Virus record (IMG/VR): IMGVR_UViG_3300030098_006389
Coordinates: 1-41,026 of that record
Length of the DNA: 41,026 nt
Reading direction: 5' to 3' (one strand)
Source of the DNA: a virus
Shown here: in pieces, positions 14,100-20,791 of the stretch
Layout of the letters: every line of letters begins with the position of its first letter
How positions within the stretch are numbered: position 1 is the stretch's first letter
Translations under genes and position numbers: made by a program
The notes under the pieces: generated by a model
What the model was told of the DNA's origin: nothing
The model's database searches: none
The model's input: the letters and a program-made list of their open reading frames with translations, nothing else

Positions 14100-14654
14100 A
14101 TGGACACAATAAAGAAGATTAATTACAAAAACAAAACAATTAAAATTGTTTATGATGAGTTTTCCGATTTTAGTATACTGGACAACTTACCACATAAAAG
14201 CAAAGTTTGTTTAAAATCTAAAAATTATGATTTTAAAAATAATACTGACGTTGATTTCGATGATTACAACTCTTGGGAAGAAATAGAAAAAGCCTTAGAA
14301 ATAGAATATAAAAACTACGATATCATAAGTATATGTATGTACGATCATAGCCTCGTTAGTTTTCATTTAAATACAACTTGTCAATGGGATAGTGGACAAA
14401 TTGGTTTTATATTAATTCCTAAAAATCATAATGAACAATGGTTTAACATGGATAATTTTCTTGATTACTGGACAGCTTACTTTAACGGGCATGTGTACGA
14501 GTGGCTGGTATATGATATATGCCCATGTTGCGGAAATGATGAGTATTATTCAGAAGAGAATGAGGGGAAGCAATGCGGAGGGTATCTTGATGAAGATGAG
14601 GCCGTAAAAGAAGCTAAAAGGTATATAGATAGCTTAGAAGAAAAAGCAGCCTAG
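14100..14654 (+). CDS. Early protein, hypothetical, Cys-knuckle
   Basis: First gene of the early array, 184 residues, acidic. ATG 14100 follows AAAAGGAGAAAATAAA; an upstream in-frame ATG would place the promoter inside the gene. The C-terminal third has CPCCGNDEYY and a later Cys (KQCGG), possibly a metal knuckle, followed by a charged helix (DEDEAVKEAKRYIDSLEE). An aromatic block (WFNMDNFLDYWTAYFNG) precedes it. Not recognised; early position and acidity suggest a host-interaction role, without direct evidence. Confidence 0.7.
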   Translation: MDTIKKINYKNKTIKIVYDEFSDFSILDNLPHKSKVCLKSKNYDFKNNTDVDFDDYNSWEEIEKALEIEYKNYDIISICMYDHSLVSFHLNTTCQWDSGQIGFILIPKNHNEQWFNMDNFLDYWTAYFNGHVYEWLVYDICPCCGNDEYYSEENEGKQCGGYLDEDEAVKEAKRYIDSLEEKAA

Positions 14655-14687
14655 TAAACGGAAAAACAAAAAAAAGGAGAAAATAAA

Positions 14688-14975
14688 ATGGATAAAATTA
14701 TAAACATGGGGAATTGGACAATTAAAAAATCCACATTTATAAATGTATCAATTGCCTGCATTCAATTTATTAATTATGTGTATAGTTTCTATGGGGAAAA
14801 TGGAATTTACCCCATGAAACATAAACAAACAAATAAGTATGTTGGTTTCTCTGATATATGCAATGCCCTTACAGTTTATATAAAATCAACAAATTCTTGG
14901 GGAGGGGGGGATAGTATAGACAGGGAAATATTAAGAGATATTTTAATTAATGAATATGGTTTTTTATTCCCCTAA
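14688..14975 (+). CDS. Early hypothetical protein
   Basis: A 95-residue protein starting MDKIINMGNWTIKKSTFINV, following AAAAAGGAGAAAATAAA, the same leader as the gene before. It has aromatic-rich segments (FINYVYSFYGENGIYP) and a Gly run (NSWGGGDS). No family recognised. Confidence 0.55.
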   Translation: MDKIINMGNWTIKKSTFINVSIACIQFINYVYSFYGENGIYPMKHKQTNKYVGFSDICNALTVYIKSTNSWGGGDSIDREILRDILINEYGFLFP

Positions 14976-15007
14976 AAATTAAGAAAACAAAAAAAAAGGA
15001 AAATAAG

Positions 15008-15115
15008 ATGGATAAAAAAAATGACAAGCCAATTTATATTCAAGTAAGTGATAACGATACAGAATGGCAACATAACCTATCACTATTAAAAGATCCTAAT
15101 TTTATAACAAATTAA
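15008..15115 (+). CDS. 35-residue early peptide
   Basis: The frame MDKKNDKPIYIQVSDNDTEW ends KDPNFITN. AAAAAGGAAAATAAG precedes the ATG, the same type of leader as all neighbours, which is the main support for a real gene. Confidence 0.45.
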   Translation: MDKKNDKPIYIQVSDNDTEWQHNLSLLKDPNFITN

Positions 15116-15144
15116 GGTATAATTTTAGTAAATAAAAAGCAAAC

Positions 15145-15179
15145 AACAAAAGGAAAAAACAAAAATGGAAAATAAAAAA
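15145..15179 (+). repeat. 35-bp leader repeat, copy 1
   Basis: Identical to 15929-15963. It covers the ribosome site (AAAAGGAAAAAAC) and the first codons (MENKK) of the gene at 15165, so two early genes share leader and start. Confidence 0.8.
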
Positions 15180-15515
15180 CATGAGTCACTAATTCAATTA
15201 GAAAAAATGTGTGAAGGTATTTGTACCGAAATACATAAAGGGAAATACGATTTTGAACATGAATACTCAGATTATGATGAACCATGTGCAGGTGATTACC
15301 TAAAAGATATTTTAGATTATCAATTTATTATTAACAGCGATAAATCTTATAGGGGAAGTATGATTTTGGTATCTTTTGGTGGCCCTAATATATGGATTAA
15401 TACACGTGAGAGATGTGTGGAGGGCTATTGGGGAAGTGATGAAGTTAAGAGATATTACGCAAATGACGTGCTTGGAATAGATGAGTACATGGAAGAATTA
15501 TATAATGGCATTTAA
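15165..15515 (+). CDS. Early hypothetical acidic protein
   Basis: A 116-residue acidic protein (MENKKHESLIQLEKMCEGIC) with 'DYDEPCAGDYLKDILDYQF' and a beta-like 'SMILVSFGGPNIWINTRER' stretch. This resembles small phage proteins with an alternating acidic and aromatic composition, but no named family is certain. Its leader and first codons are repeated at 15949. Confidence 0.6.
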   Translation: MENKKHESLIQLEKMCEGICTEIHKGKYDFEHEYSDYDEPCAGDYLKDILDYQFIINSDKSYRGSMILVSFGGPNIWINTRERCVEGYWGSDEVKRYYANDVLGIDEYMEELYNGI

Positions 15516-15548
15516 ATCGCTATCACTATAATAAAAAAGGAGATTAAT

Positions 15549-15917
15549 ATGCCAAAAGACAAAGTGTTTACGAAATTTTGCAAAACTACATGGGAATATT
15601 TAAACGGCTCTTATTGGTTTGGAGTTTATCAGTATAGAGGCTACGATATTCACATTGGCTTTACTGACAACTATTTTCAAAAAGAAAACGAACGAATCCA
15701 ACCAATAAAGTACTTTTGGGCTTTCAGTTCATATTGCAAGTGTTGTAATCGTGGGATGGATGACAGGCATCTTAATACAGAAACTGATAAATTTTCAGAC
15801 CCCTATATTGCTTTAAATAATGCAAAATCGCACATTGATACAATTTTAAATGATCCTGATAGTAAAAAAGAATGGATTGAAAAACGAAAAGAAATCATAA
15901 AAAGATTTAAGGTATAA
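15549..15917 (+). CDS. Early hypothetical protein with Cys cluster
   Basis: A 122-residue protein, ATG after AAAAAAGGAGATTAAT. Aromatic-rich N-terminal half (TWEYLNGSYWFGVYQYRGYD), then CKCCNRGMDDRH at ~61-72, which may bind a metal, and a basic helical end (WIEKRKEIIKRFKV). Not recognised. Confidence 0.58.
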   Translation: MPKDKVFTKFCKTTWEYLNGSYWFGVYQYRGYDIHIGFTDNYFQKENERIQPIKYFWAFSSYCKCCNRGMDDRHLNTETDKFSDPYIALNNAKSHIDTILNDPDSKKEWIEKRKEIIKRFKV

Positions 15918-15928
15918 AATAAACAAAT

Positions 15929-15963
15929 AACAAAAGGAAAAAACAAAAATGGAAAATAAAAAA
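15929..15963 (+). repeat. 35-bp leader repeat, copy 2
   Basis: Identical to 15145-15179; covers the ribosome site and first codons of the gene at 15949. A shorter related leader occurs before 16414. Confidence 0.8.
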
Positions 15964-16374
15964 ATAATTATAGAAATACCACATCAACGTAGTGCTAGAG
16001 CATGGGTATCATATAATGATGATGATATTATTAATCACGCAGTAAATGAAGGCTATTGGTATGAGTTGTGGACAAAAGAAAAGGCAATAGATTTCTATGG
16101 GGAAGAGGATGCAATTCCTGACCATATTTTATCTGAGTTAAAAGAAAATGATGAAATTGTACAAGTATGCTTACATGATGGCCATGAGGGGGATTTTTAC
16201 AAAAAAAATGAAGCTCCTACAAAGCTCGAAGGGGCAGAAGAATGTCTTAGTCGAGGGCTTCGTAGCTGTTATTTCCTTACCGTACAAGAAGCAAAAGAGT
16301 TCATTAATGAGTACAGGGATCATAAAAGTCATGAGGCAATAGAAGCCTTAAAGGAGGCATTGAAAGACATTTAA
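15949..16374 (+). CDS. Early hypothetical acidic protein
   Basis: A 141-residue acidic protein (MENKKIIIEIPHQRSARAWV). It contains 'YWYELWTKEKAIDFYGEEDA' and ends in an amphipathic helix (EAIEALKEALKDI). The first five residues and leader copy those of the gene at 15165, but the rest differs, which suggests exchange of gene cassettes at the leader. Function unknown. Confidence 0.6.
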   Translation: MENKKIIIEIPHQRSARAWVSYNDDDIINHAVNEGYWYELWTKEKAIDFYGEEDAIPDHILSELKENDEIVQVCLHDGHEGDFYKKNEAPTKLEGAEECLSRGLRSCYFLTVQEAKEFINEYRDHKSHEAIEALKEALKDI

Positions 16375-16413
16375 CAACTTAAAAATAAAAACAAATAACA
16401 AAAGGAAAAAAAA

Positions 16414-16770
16414 ATGAAATTGATGACAAAAGAAATTGAAAAAAAATTGATAAAACAAGGTAATGAAACATTGAAAGATCCAGAAAAAGACTGGGGGAAA
16501 AAGCACAAACCATATTTAAAATTATTCGGGGGCGGTTCCTGTACGTGGTTAATAAGTGAATATGACGTAGAATCAAATATGTTTTTTGGATTGTGTGATC
16601 TTGGACTAGGAACTCCTGAGTTTGGTTACGTTAGCAAATCTGAGCTTGAAAGTATAAAATTCCCCCCTTTTAATTTACCGATTGAAAGAGATTTATTATG
16701 GAAGCCCACAAAAAATATGTGGGATTATTGGGAAGAAGCACAAAAGCAAGGATCAATTCTAAATATTTAA
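16414..16770 (+). CDS. Early hypothetical protein, DUF2958-like
   Basis: A 118-residue protein starting MKLMTKEIEKKLIKQG. The features 'HKPYLKLFGGGSCTWLISEYD', 'FFGLCDLGLGTPEFGYVSKSEL' and 'PIERDLLWKP' are typical of the DUF2958 family, small proteins common on plasmids and other mobile elements. The family function is not established. Leader AAAAGGAAAAAAA as in the neighbours. This is one of the clearer family matches in the early array. Confidence 0.72.
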   Translation: MKLMTKEIEKKLIKQGNETLKDPEKDWGKKHKPYLKLFGGGSCTWLISEYDVESNMFFGLCDLGLGTPEFGYVSKSELESIKFPPFNLPIERDLLWKPTKNMWDYWEEAQKQGSILNI

Positions 16771-16784
16771 AGGAGAAAACAAAA

Positions 16785-17105
16785 ATGAGTGTAATAATAG
16801 AAGAATCAAAGCCTAGATACGCTAAATTAAAAGTAATAGTAAAAAACTGTTTAGATGATTTTAAGGCAATGGAATTACAACTTAAAGGGATGTTGAATGA
16901 TAATATGAGATGGCAACCGCTCTATTCTTCTGATAGTGTTGACCATTTTATTAAGGTAATTGAAAGCGATATTAAGCATGGATTTATAGATAAAGATATT
17001 TTGGAAATCCCCTTCTATAAATTTCACAATAAAAAATACAGTTGGGTAAATGTATTTGAATTTCAGGAATGGATAAAAATTAATCAAAAGGAGAAACAAA
17101 AATGA
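16785..17105 (+). CDS. Early hypothetical protein
   Basis: A 106-residue helical protein. ATG 16785 (MSVIIEESKPRYAKLKVIVK) follows AAAGGAGAAAACAAAA; an upstream ATG in the same frame lies inside the preceding gene and lacks a ribosome site. It ends in ATGA overlap with the next gene. Not recognised. Confidence 0.55.
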   Translation: MSVIIEESKPRYAKLKVIVKNCLDDFKAMELQLKGMLNDNMRWQPLYSSDSVDHFIKVIESDIKHGFIDKDILEIPFYKFHNKKYSWVNVFEFQEWIKINQKEKQK

Positions 17106-17338
17106 ATAATAATTGTTTTGAGTACACTTTAAATAGTTCTTTCATGTATGAAGAAATGAAAAAAATTGACAATAAAATTATGGAAGCCTTAAAAAAGAAA
17201 TTTTCTAACCATATAAGCAAAGAATCATTTCTAAGTAGATTAAACATTATAGGAATGGAAATCGCACACGATTTGAAATTAAATTTCAGTGTTGACTCTA
17301 AAACAAAAGAACTTATTTTTTCAACTAAAGAATTTTAA
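17102..17338 (+). CDS. Early hypothetical protein
   Basis: A 78-residue, helical, mixed-charge protein (MNNNCFEYTLNSSFMYEEMK) coupled to the gene before by ATGA. Ribosome site AAAGGAGAAAC lies in that gene's end. Not recognised. Confidence 0.5.
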   Translation: MNNNCFEYTLNSSFMYEEMKKIDNKIMEALKKKFSNHISKESFLSRLNIIGMEIAHDLKLNFSVDSKTKELIFSTKEF

Positions 17339-17370
17339 TAAATAAAAAACAAATAAAAAGGAGAAAAAAA

Positions 17371-17739
17371 ATGCCAAACTGGTGTCATAATGAGGTGACG
17401 GTGCAAGGAGGAAAAGAATACGTTAAAGAGTTTATGGATTTTGTGAAATCTGATAAACAGGAGTTTGATTTTGAGAAAATCGTTCCCCTTCCTAATGGAA
17501 AGTGGGATTATGATTGGTGCTTATCCAATTGGAATACAAAATGGAATGCTTGTGACGTTGAAAAAGAAGTTGTAGATGAATTTCATGAGGTTACATACAC
17601 TTTTGAGACAGCTTGGAGTCCACCTGAAAATATACTCAGAGTTCTTAAAGAAAAATTTGAAGAAAGTGATCTTTTTATTTCATGGTTCTACAGAGAAGAC
17701 GGACAGGAGCTTTGTGGCTATCTTCATAATGCGGTTTGA
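17371..17739 (+). CDS. Api92-like / DUF1281 ferredoxin-fold protein
   Basis: A 122-residue protein. MPNWCHNEVTVQGG, 'FDFEKIVPLPNGKWDYDWC', 'NWNTKWNA', 'TYTFETAWSPPENILRVL' and the end 'GYLHNAV' match the DUF1281/Api92-like family found on phages and conjugative plasmids, with a ferredoxin-like fold. The family's activity is not established. It lies in the early array with AAAAGGAGAAAAAAA as leader. The motif order is complete and the protein appears intact. Confidence 0.82.
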   Translation: MPNWCHNEVTVQGGKEYVKEFMDFVKSDKQEFDFEKIVPLPNGKWDYDWCLSNWNTKWNACDVEKEVVDEFHEVTYTFETAWSPPENILRVLKEKFEESDLFISWFYREDGQELCGYLHNAV

Positions 17740-17761
17740 AAAAAAATAAAAAGGATAAAAA

Positions 17762-17938
17762 ATGAAAACAATTACATCTTTTAATATCGTTTACACTGTT
17801 TATGATGACAAAACAAAGACTTATTCAGATCATAATGTGAGCGAAGATTTCATGAAGAATGCAAGATTAAAGGAGCTTGAATGGTATTTAGATGGCATCG
17901 AGGAGGAGTTTTATGAAGATGAAGATGAAGACGAATAG
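17762..17938 (+). CDS. 58-residue acidic early protein
   Basis: The frame MKTITSFNIVYTVYDDKTKT ends in an Asp/Glu run (YEDEDEDE). AAAAAGGATAAAAA precedes the ATG. Strong acidity suggests DNA mimicry or protein binding, but this is a guess. Confidence 0.5.
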   Translation: MKTITSFNIVYTVYDDKTKTYSDHNVSEDFMKNARLKELEWYLDGIEEEFYEDEDEDE

Positions 17939-17983
17939 TAAAATAAATTAAAGCAAAAAAAATAAAACAAAGGAAAAGCGAAA

Positions 17984-18331
17984 ATGACAACAAAAACAAA
18001 AATGAATAAAGAATTTTTTAAAAATAAAATTTTATATCTAATGATATCAGATTTTGAGTATTTTGATTTTAAAAAAGGGGATATTTTTTGCCTTTTTGAT
18101 AAAGAGTTAGCCTATACAGAAGAGCATAATCGCATTGAAGAAAAATTTATACCTAAAGGAAATAGTAAACGTTTATCAGATGGTTATACTGATATCACAA
18201 TAAAAAATTATTATTATACGTATCATTTTGTTGATGTTAATTCTGGAGAATTGTTTATTTTAGATGAAGATGAATATAGCAATTTGCAATGCCATGCAGA
18301 TGGTTATATTGATATCACAAAAGATAAATGA
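17984..18331 (+). CDS. Early hypothetical protein
   Basis: A 115-residue acidic protein (MTTKTKMNKEFFKNKILYLM). It has the internal near-repeat 'LSDGYTDITIKNYY' and 'HADGYIDITKDK' (~65-78 and ~104-115), encoded by similar DNA (CAGATGGTTATACTGATATC and CAGATGGTTATATTGATATC). AAAGGAAAAGCGAAA precedes the ATG. Not recognised. Confidence 0.58.
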   Translation: MTTKTKMNKEFFKNKILYLMISDFEYFDFKKGDIFCLFDKELAYTEEHNRIEEKFIPKGNSKRLSDGYTDITIKNYYYTYHFVDVNSGELFILDEDEYSNLQCHADGYIDITKDK

Positions 18332-18372
18332 GAACAAAAATAACAACAAAAACAAAAAAAAGGAAACCAAAA

Positions 18373-18498
18373 ATGAATTTAACAGATAATAGTTTACATT
18401 TAAACAACAAAGAAAAAAACTCATCATGTAACGGTTATTACTACTACAAGATGGATTTTAATGACAAAAATATTGTCCATAAATATAGTTGTAATTGA
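18373..18498 (+). CDS. 41-residue early peptide
   Basis: MNLTDNSLHLNNKEKNSSCN, then a Tyr run and the end VHKYSCN. Leader AAAAAGGAAACCAAAA. The last codons resemble those of the next small gene (KYSCN versus EYSYN), so the two may derive from a duplication. Confidence 0.4.
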   Translation: MNLTDNSLHLNNKEKNSSCNGYYYYKMDFNDKNIVHKYSCN

Positions 18499-18501
18499 AG
18501 A

Positions 18502-18657
18502 ATGAAACAAAAGGAAAGTCCTTTATTTTTTGTGTATTCGCTTCGTTTTAGTGATTTTTATTGCAATCTTGGTGATTCGATAGATAAAGGAACAATTTCT
18601 CTTCAAGGGGAAGTTGATTTATTTCAAACTGAGTATTTTGAATATAGTTACAATTAA
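18502..18657 (+). CDS. 51-residue early peptide
   Basis: MKQKESPLFFVYSLRFSDFY...; ATG lies 3 nt after the preceding stop with a weak ribosome site (TTGAAGA). It ends FEYSYN. Not recognised; modest confidence because the start signal is weak. Confidence 0.4.
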   Translation: MKQKESPLFFVYSLRFSDFYCNLGDSIDKGTISLQGEVDLFQTEYFEYSYN

Positions 18658-18681
18658 AAATAAACAAACAAAGGAGCAAAA

Positions 18682-18855
18682 ATGAAAAAAATAACACTTA
18701 CACTAGCAATTGAGGAATTTTATGAGTTAATAGAGGTTCTTAGAAGCAAGCTTCAATGGAGGTTAAGTGAAGAAAATAACACTGAGGATTTAATTATCTT
18801 ATATCAAAAATTGTTGTCTATAGACGTTCAAAACAATAAAAAGGAGCAAAAATAA
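18682..18855 (+). CDS. 57-residue early protein
   Basis: MKKITLTLAIEEFYELIEVL..., helical. AAAGGAGCAAAA precedes the ATG, and the stop overlaps the next ATG (TAATG at 18855). The ribosome site of the next gene (AAAAGGAG) is encoded inside its last codons (NNKKEQK). Confidence 0.5.
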   Translation: MKKITLTLAIEEFYELIEVLRSKLQWRLSEENNTEDLIILYQKLLSIDVQNNKKEQK

Positions 18856-19286
18856 TGAAAACAAAAAAAGACTTAAAAGATTCAAGTATACTAATCGATC
18901 ATATTGAAAATTATTTAATAGTATACCCAGAAAATAAAGAGATTAATTTGATAAGACGTGGAATTGCATGTTGCTTCAAAGCTATATCGAATAACAAAAT
19001 CAATGAAGCTAATAGTTTTATTATGATGTTCGCAAAAGATAGTTTAGAAAAATTAAATAAAAATTCAGAATTAAAAGAAACTATGAATCAAGATAAGGAT
19101 TGCAAAAAAGATATTATATATTTAATGGTTAAACATATAGAAGCATATATAGACCTTTACCCTAAAACAAAAGAAATATACTTAATACAAAGAACTGTTA
19201 CGTATTGTTCAGGTTCAATATTAAGTAGAGATATAGAAGGGACTAAAGGTAATTTTATATGCCTAGAAAAGATGATTGAAGAATGA
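18855..19286 (+). CDS. Early hypothetical helical protein with internal duplication
   Basis: A 143-residue helical protein. Two halves look related: 'ILIDHIENYLIVYPENKEINLIRRGIACCFKAI' (~12-44) and 'YLMVKHIEAYIDLYPKTKEIYLIQRTVTYCSGSI' (~89-122), so it is a tandem repeat of an alpha-helical unit. Coupled to the preceding gene by TAATG. The family is not recognised. Confidence 0.58.
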   Translation: MKTKKDLKDSSILIDHIENYLIVYPENKEINLIRRGIACCFKAISNNKINEANSFIMMFAKDSLEKLNKNSELKETMNQDKDCKKDIIYLMVKHIEAYIDLYPKTKEIYLIQRTVTYCSGSILSRDIEGTKGNFICLEKMIEE

Positions 19287-19310
19287 TTAGTTTAACAAAG
19301 GAGAAAAGAA

Positions 19311-19541
19311 ATGATAAACAAAACAAAAGAGCAAGCAAAAAAGGATATGAAAAAATACCACCCAGACGATTTTAAATTATATTGTTGCGAGGCTGGGTGG
19401 GAGTCATGGATGGAGGAATATACAGAAGCAAAAGAAGGGGAAGGATGTACTGATGTTGAATCCGTTGAGATTGAAAAAATACAAAAAGAATTATGGGAAG
19501 ATTGCCATAAATACACTAGAAGGATCTGGTGGAACTGGTAA
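19311..19541 (+). CDS. Early hypothetical acidic protein
   Basis: A 76-residue acidic, Trp-rich protein: 'CCEAGWESWMEEYTEAKEGE' in the middle and WWNW at the C-terminus. AAAGGAGAAAAGAA precedes the ATG. Not recognised. Confidence 0.52.
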   Translation: MINKTKEQAKKDMKKYHPDDFKLYCCEAGWESWMEEYTEAKEGEGCTDVESVEIEKIQKELWEDCHKYTRRIWWNW

Positions 19542-19559
19542 ATAAAAAGGAGAAATAAA

Positions 19560-19694
19560 ATGAAAAAATACATTGTCTTAGATAAAAGCCAATTAGAAAC
19601 ACAAAAGCAATATAAAACGGCCTTACATGCATTTGAAAAGTTTTCTAAAGACCCAGATAACAAAGTCGTGTTAGAAATCGTGACAAATTACTGA
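19560..19694 (+). CDS. 44-residue early protein
   Basis: MKKYIVLDKSQLETQKQYKT... with AAAAAGGAGAAATAAA before the ATG, matching the array leader. Helical, Lys-rich; function unknown. Confidence 0.48.
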   Translation: MKKYIVLDKSQLETQKQYKTALHAFEKFSKDPDNKVVLEIVTNY

Positions 19695-19744
19695 TTGCTT
19701 TTTAGTTGAAAAAAATATAATAATAAGAAAAGAAGGAGGTTGTT

Positions 19745-19909
19745 TTGAAAAACGAAAAATCAAACTTAGACTTGGTTTCTGTCATTAATTTTCTAAATGA
19801 AAATAAAGATTTATTTTTTGTTTTAAATGGAACTGAAAATCCAAAAGTAAAGCAAATTAAACATTTTAAACTGAGAACAAGTCAGACGATACAAATTTTA
19901 ACAAACTAA
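19745..19909 (+). CDS. 54-residue protein, TTG start
   Basis: No ATG is present in the frame, but a strong AAGGAGG lies 5 nt before TTG 19745. The product reads (M)KNEKSNLDLVSVINFLNEN... and is helical. The good ribosome site decides the start. Confidence 0.48.
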   Translation: MKNEKSNLDLVSVINFLNENKDLFFVLNGTENPKVKQIKHFKLRTSQTIQILTN

Positions 19910-19923
19910 AGGGGCAATAATTT

Positions 19924-20355
19924 ATGAAATATTTCATTCTTTTGGGCAAGCAATTTTCTAATACAAGCACAAAAAAAATATATTTAAATACCACGCAATT
20001 AAATTTGGAGCGGTACGATTTAATCAGCATTAATTTTGATACATTTGTACACGCCAATCGACTTGTTTTTTTACAGAAACTATATTCAGGAGAATTTTGT
20101 TTGTCACCTGCCAATATTTATACGATGGATAAACTTGTATCTACCATGTTTTATAAAATCAAACCGATGTTAAGAATCAAACAAGAAACAAATTTCAAAA
20201 TAAACAAAAACTTCCAAAAAATTATCAATCAAAATCAAGTAATCATTAATAGTGCAGTTGATGCTGTTTTAAAGAGCAACAATTTTTCTGGGTACGCACC
20301 AAAAAGGTTTAAACCCCCGATAGCAAAATTTAATATGCAGTTGAAATTCGCATAG
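19924..20355 (+). CDS. Hypothetical basic protein
   Basis: A 143-residue Lys/Asn-rich protein (MKYFILLGKQFSNTSTKKIY) with a beta-rich first half and a helical, basic second half ending RFKPPIAKFNMQLKFA. The basic charge contrasts with the acidic early genes before it and would suit nucleic-acid binding. Upstream AAAGGGGC is a weak ribosome site, 11 nt from the ATG. Not recognised. Confidence 0.55.
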   Translation: MKYFILLGKQFSNTSTKKIYLNTTQLNLERYDLISINFDTFVHANRLVFLQKLYSGEFCLSPANIYTMDKLVSTMFYKIKPMLRIKQETNFKINKNFQKIINQNQVIINSAVDAVLKSNNFSGYAPKRFKPPIAKFNMQLKFA

Positions 20356-20368
20356 AAAATAGTATAAT
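20341..20368 (+). promoter_or_regulatory. Promoter for the 20450 gene
   Basis: TTGAAA (20341-20346), 16-nt spacer, TATAAT (20363-20368), placed across the end of the preceding gene. A hairpin follows before the next gene. Confidence 0.5.
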
Positions 20369-20372
20369 TAGG

Positions 20373-20427
20373 TAGCCCCCAACCCTTTTTTTTTGCTGAT
20401 CGTTCAAAAGCATATTTTTGGGGGTTA
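20373..20427 (+). promoter_or_regulatory. Leader hairpin
   Basis: TAGCCCCCAA (20373-20382) pairs with TTGGGGGTTA (20418-20427), 10 bp with one G-U, around a 35-nt loop with a T8 tract. It is G/C-rich in an AT-rich genome. It may be a terminator or attenuator between the promoter and the 20450 gene, but no T run follows the stem directly. Confidence 0.5.
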
Positions 20428-20449
20428 TTTATTATATTATAATAACAAC

Positions 20450-20791
20450 ATGCCATTCGCTTTCCCTGTTAAGAAAATATTTGAAATGAAAGACACCTCA
20501 TGTAAACTAGTCCTCGATTTAGGGTTCATGATATACACGGTTCAAACAGTAAAATTAAACCTAAACAAACCAACTGACTTAAAATCGCTTAAATCGCTCT
20601 TAAATAAAAACTTAATCCAAAAAAAACAAGTAATGTGTAGAATTGAGAAAAATCGCAATAAAAACGATTCTATACCCTTTATAGGTTATTTCTATGATGA
20701 GTTTGGTCGTCCAATTACAGTCCCCCAAAAAAAAAATCGTTTTGTTCCCAAAAAAGAAAACCCCGATATTTTTAAGAATTTAGCGATTTAA
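20450..20791 (+). CDS. Degenerate thermonuclease (SNase)-like protein, tentative
   Basis: A 113-residue protein. ATG 20450 (MPFAFPVKKIFEMKDTSCKL) has no ribosome site, but TATAAT ends 6 nt before it, suggesting a leaderless mRNA. The order 'KKIFEMKDTSCKLVLDLGF', 'YTVQTVKLNLNKPTDL' and 'NDSIPFIGYFYDEFG' follows the outline of small phage staphylococcal-nuclease-like proteins (VxVIDGDT...LGF...VRLxGIDTPE), but the catalytic Asp/Arg/Glu positions are replaced. If the relation is right it is an inactive OB-fold binder. The 3' end overlaps the convergent gene at 20772 by 20 nt. Confidence 0.45.
   Translation: MPFAFPVKKIFEMKDTSCKLVLDLGFMIYTVQTVKLNLNKPTDLKSLKSLLNKNLIQKKQVMCRIEKNRNKNDSIPFIGYFYDEFGRPITVPQKKNRFVPKKENPDIFKNLAI

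Noticed and set aside
18373-18657. Single gene split by a frameshift
   Set aside because: The two small frames have separate starts and similar ends rather than continuous homology, so duplication fits better than a frameshift.
20235-20456. Minus-strand 73-codon frame over the 19924 gene end
   Set aside because: It runs through the promoter and hairpin region and mirrors the plus gene; no ribosome site.
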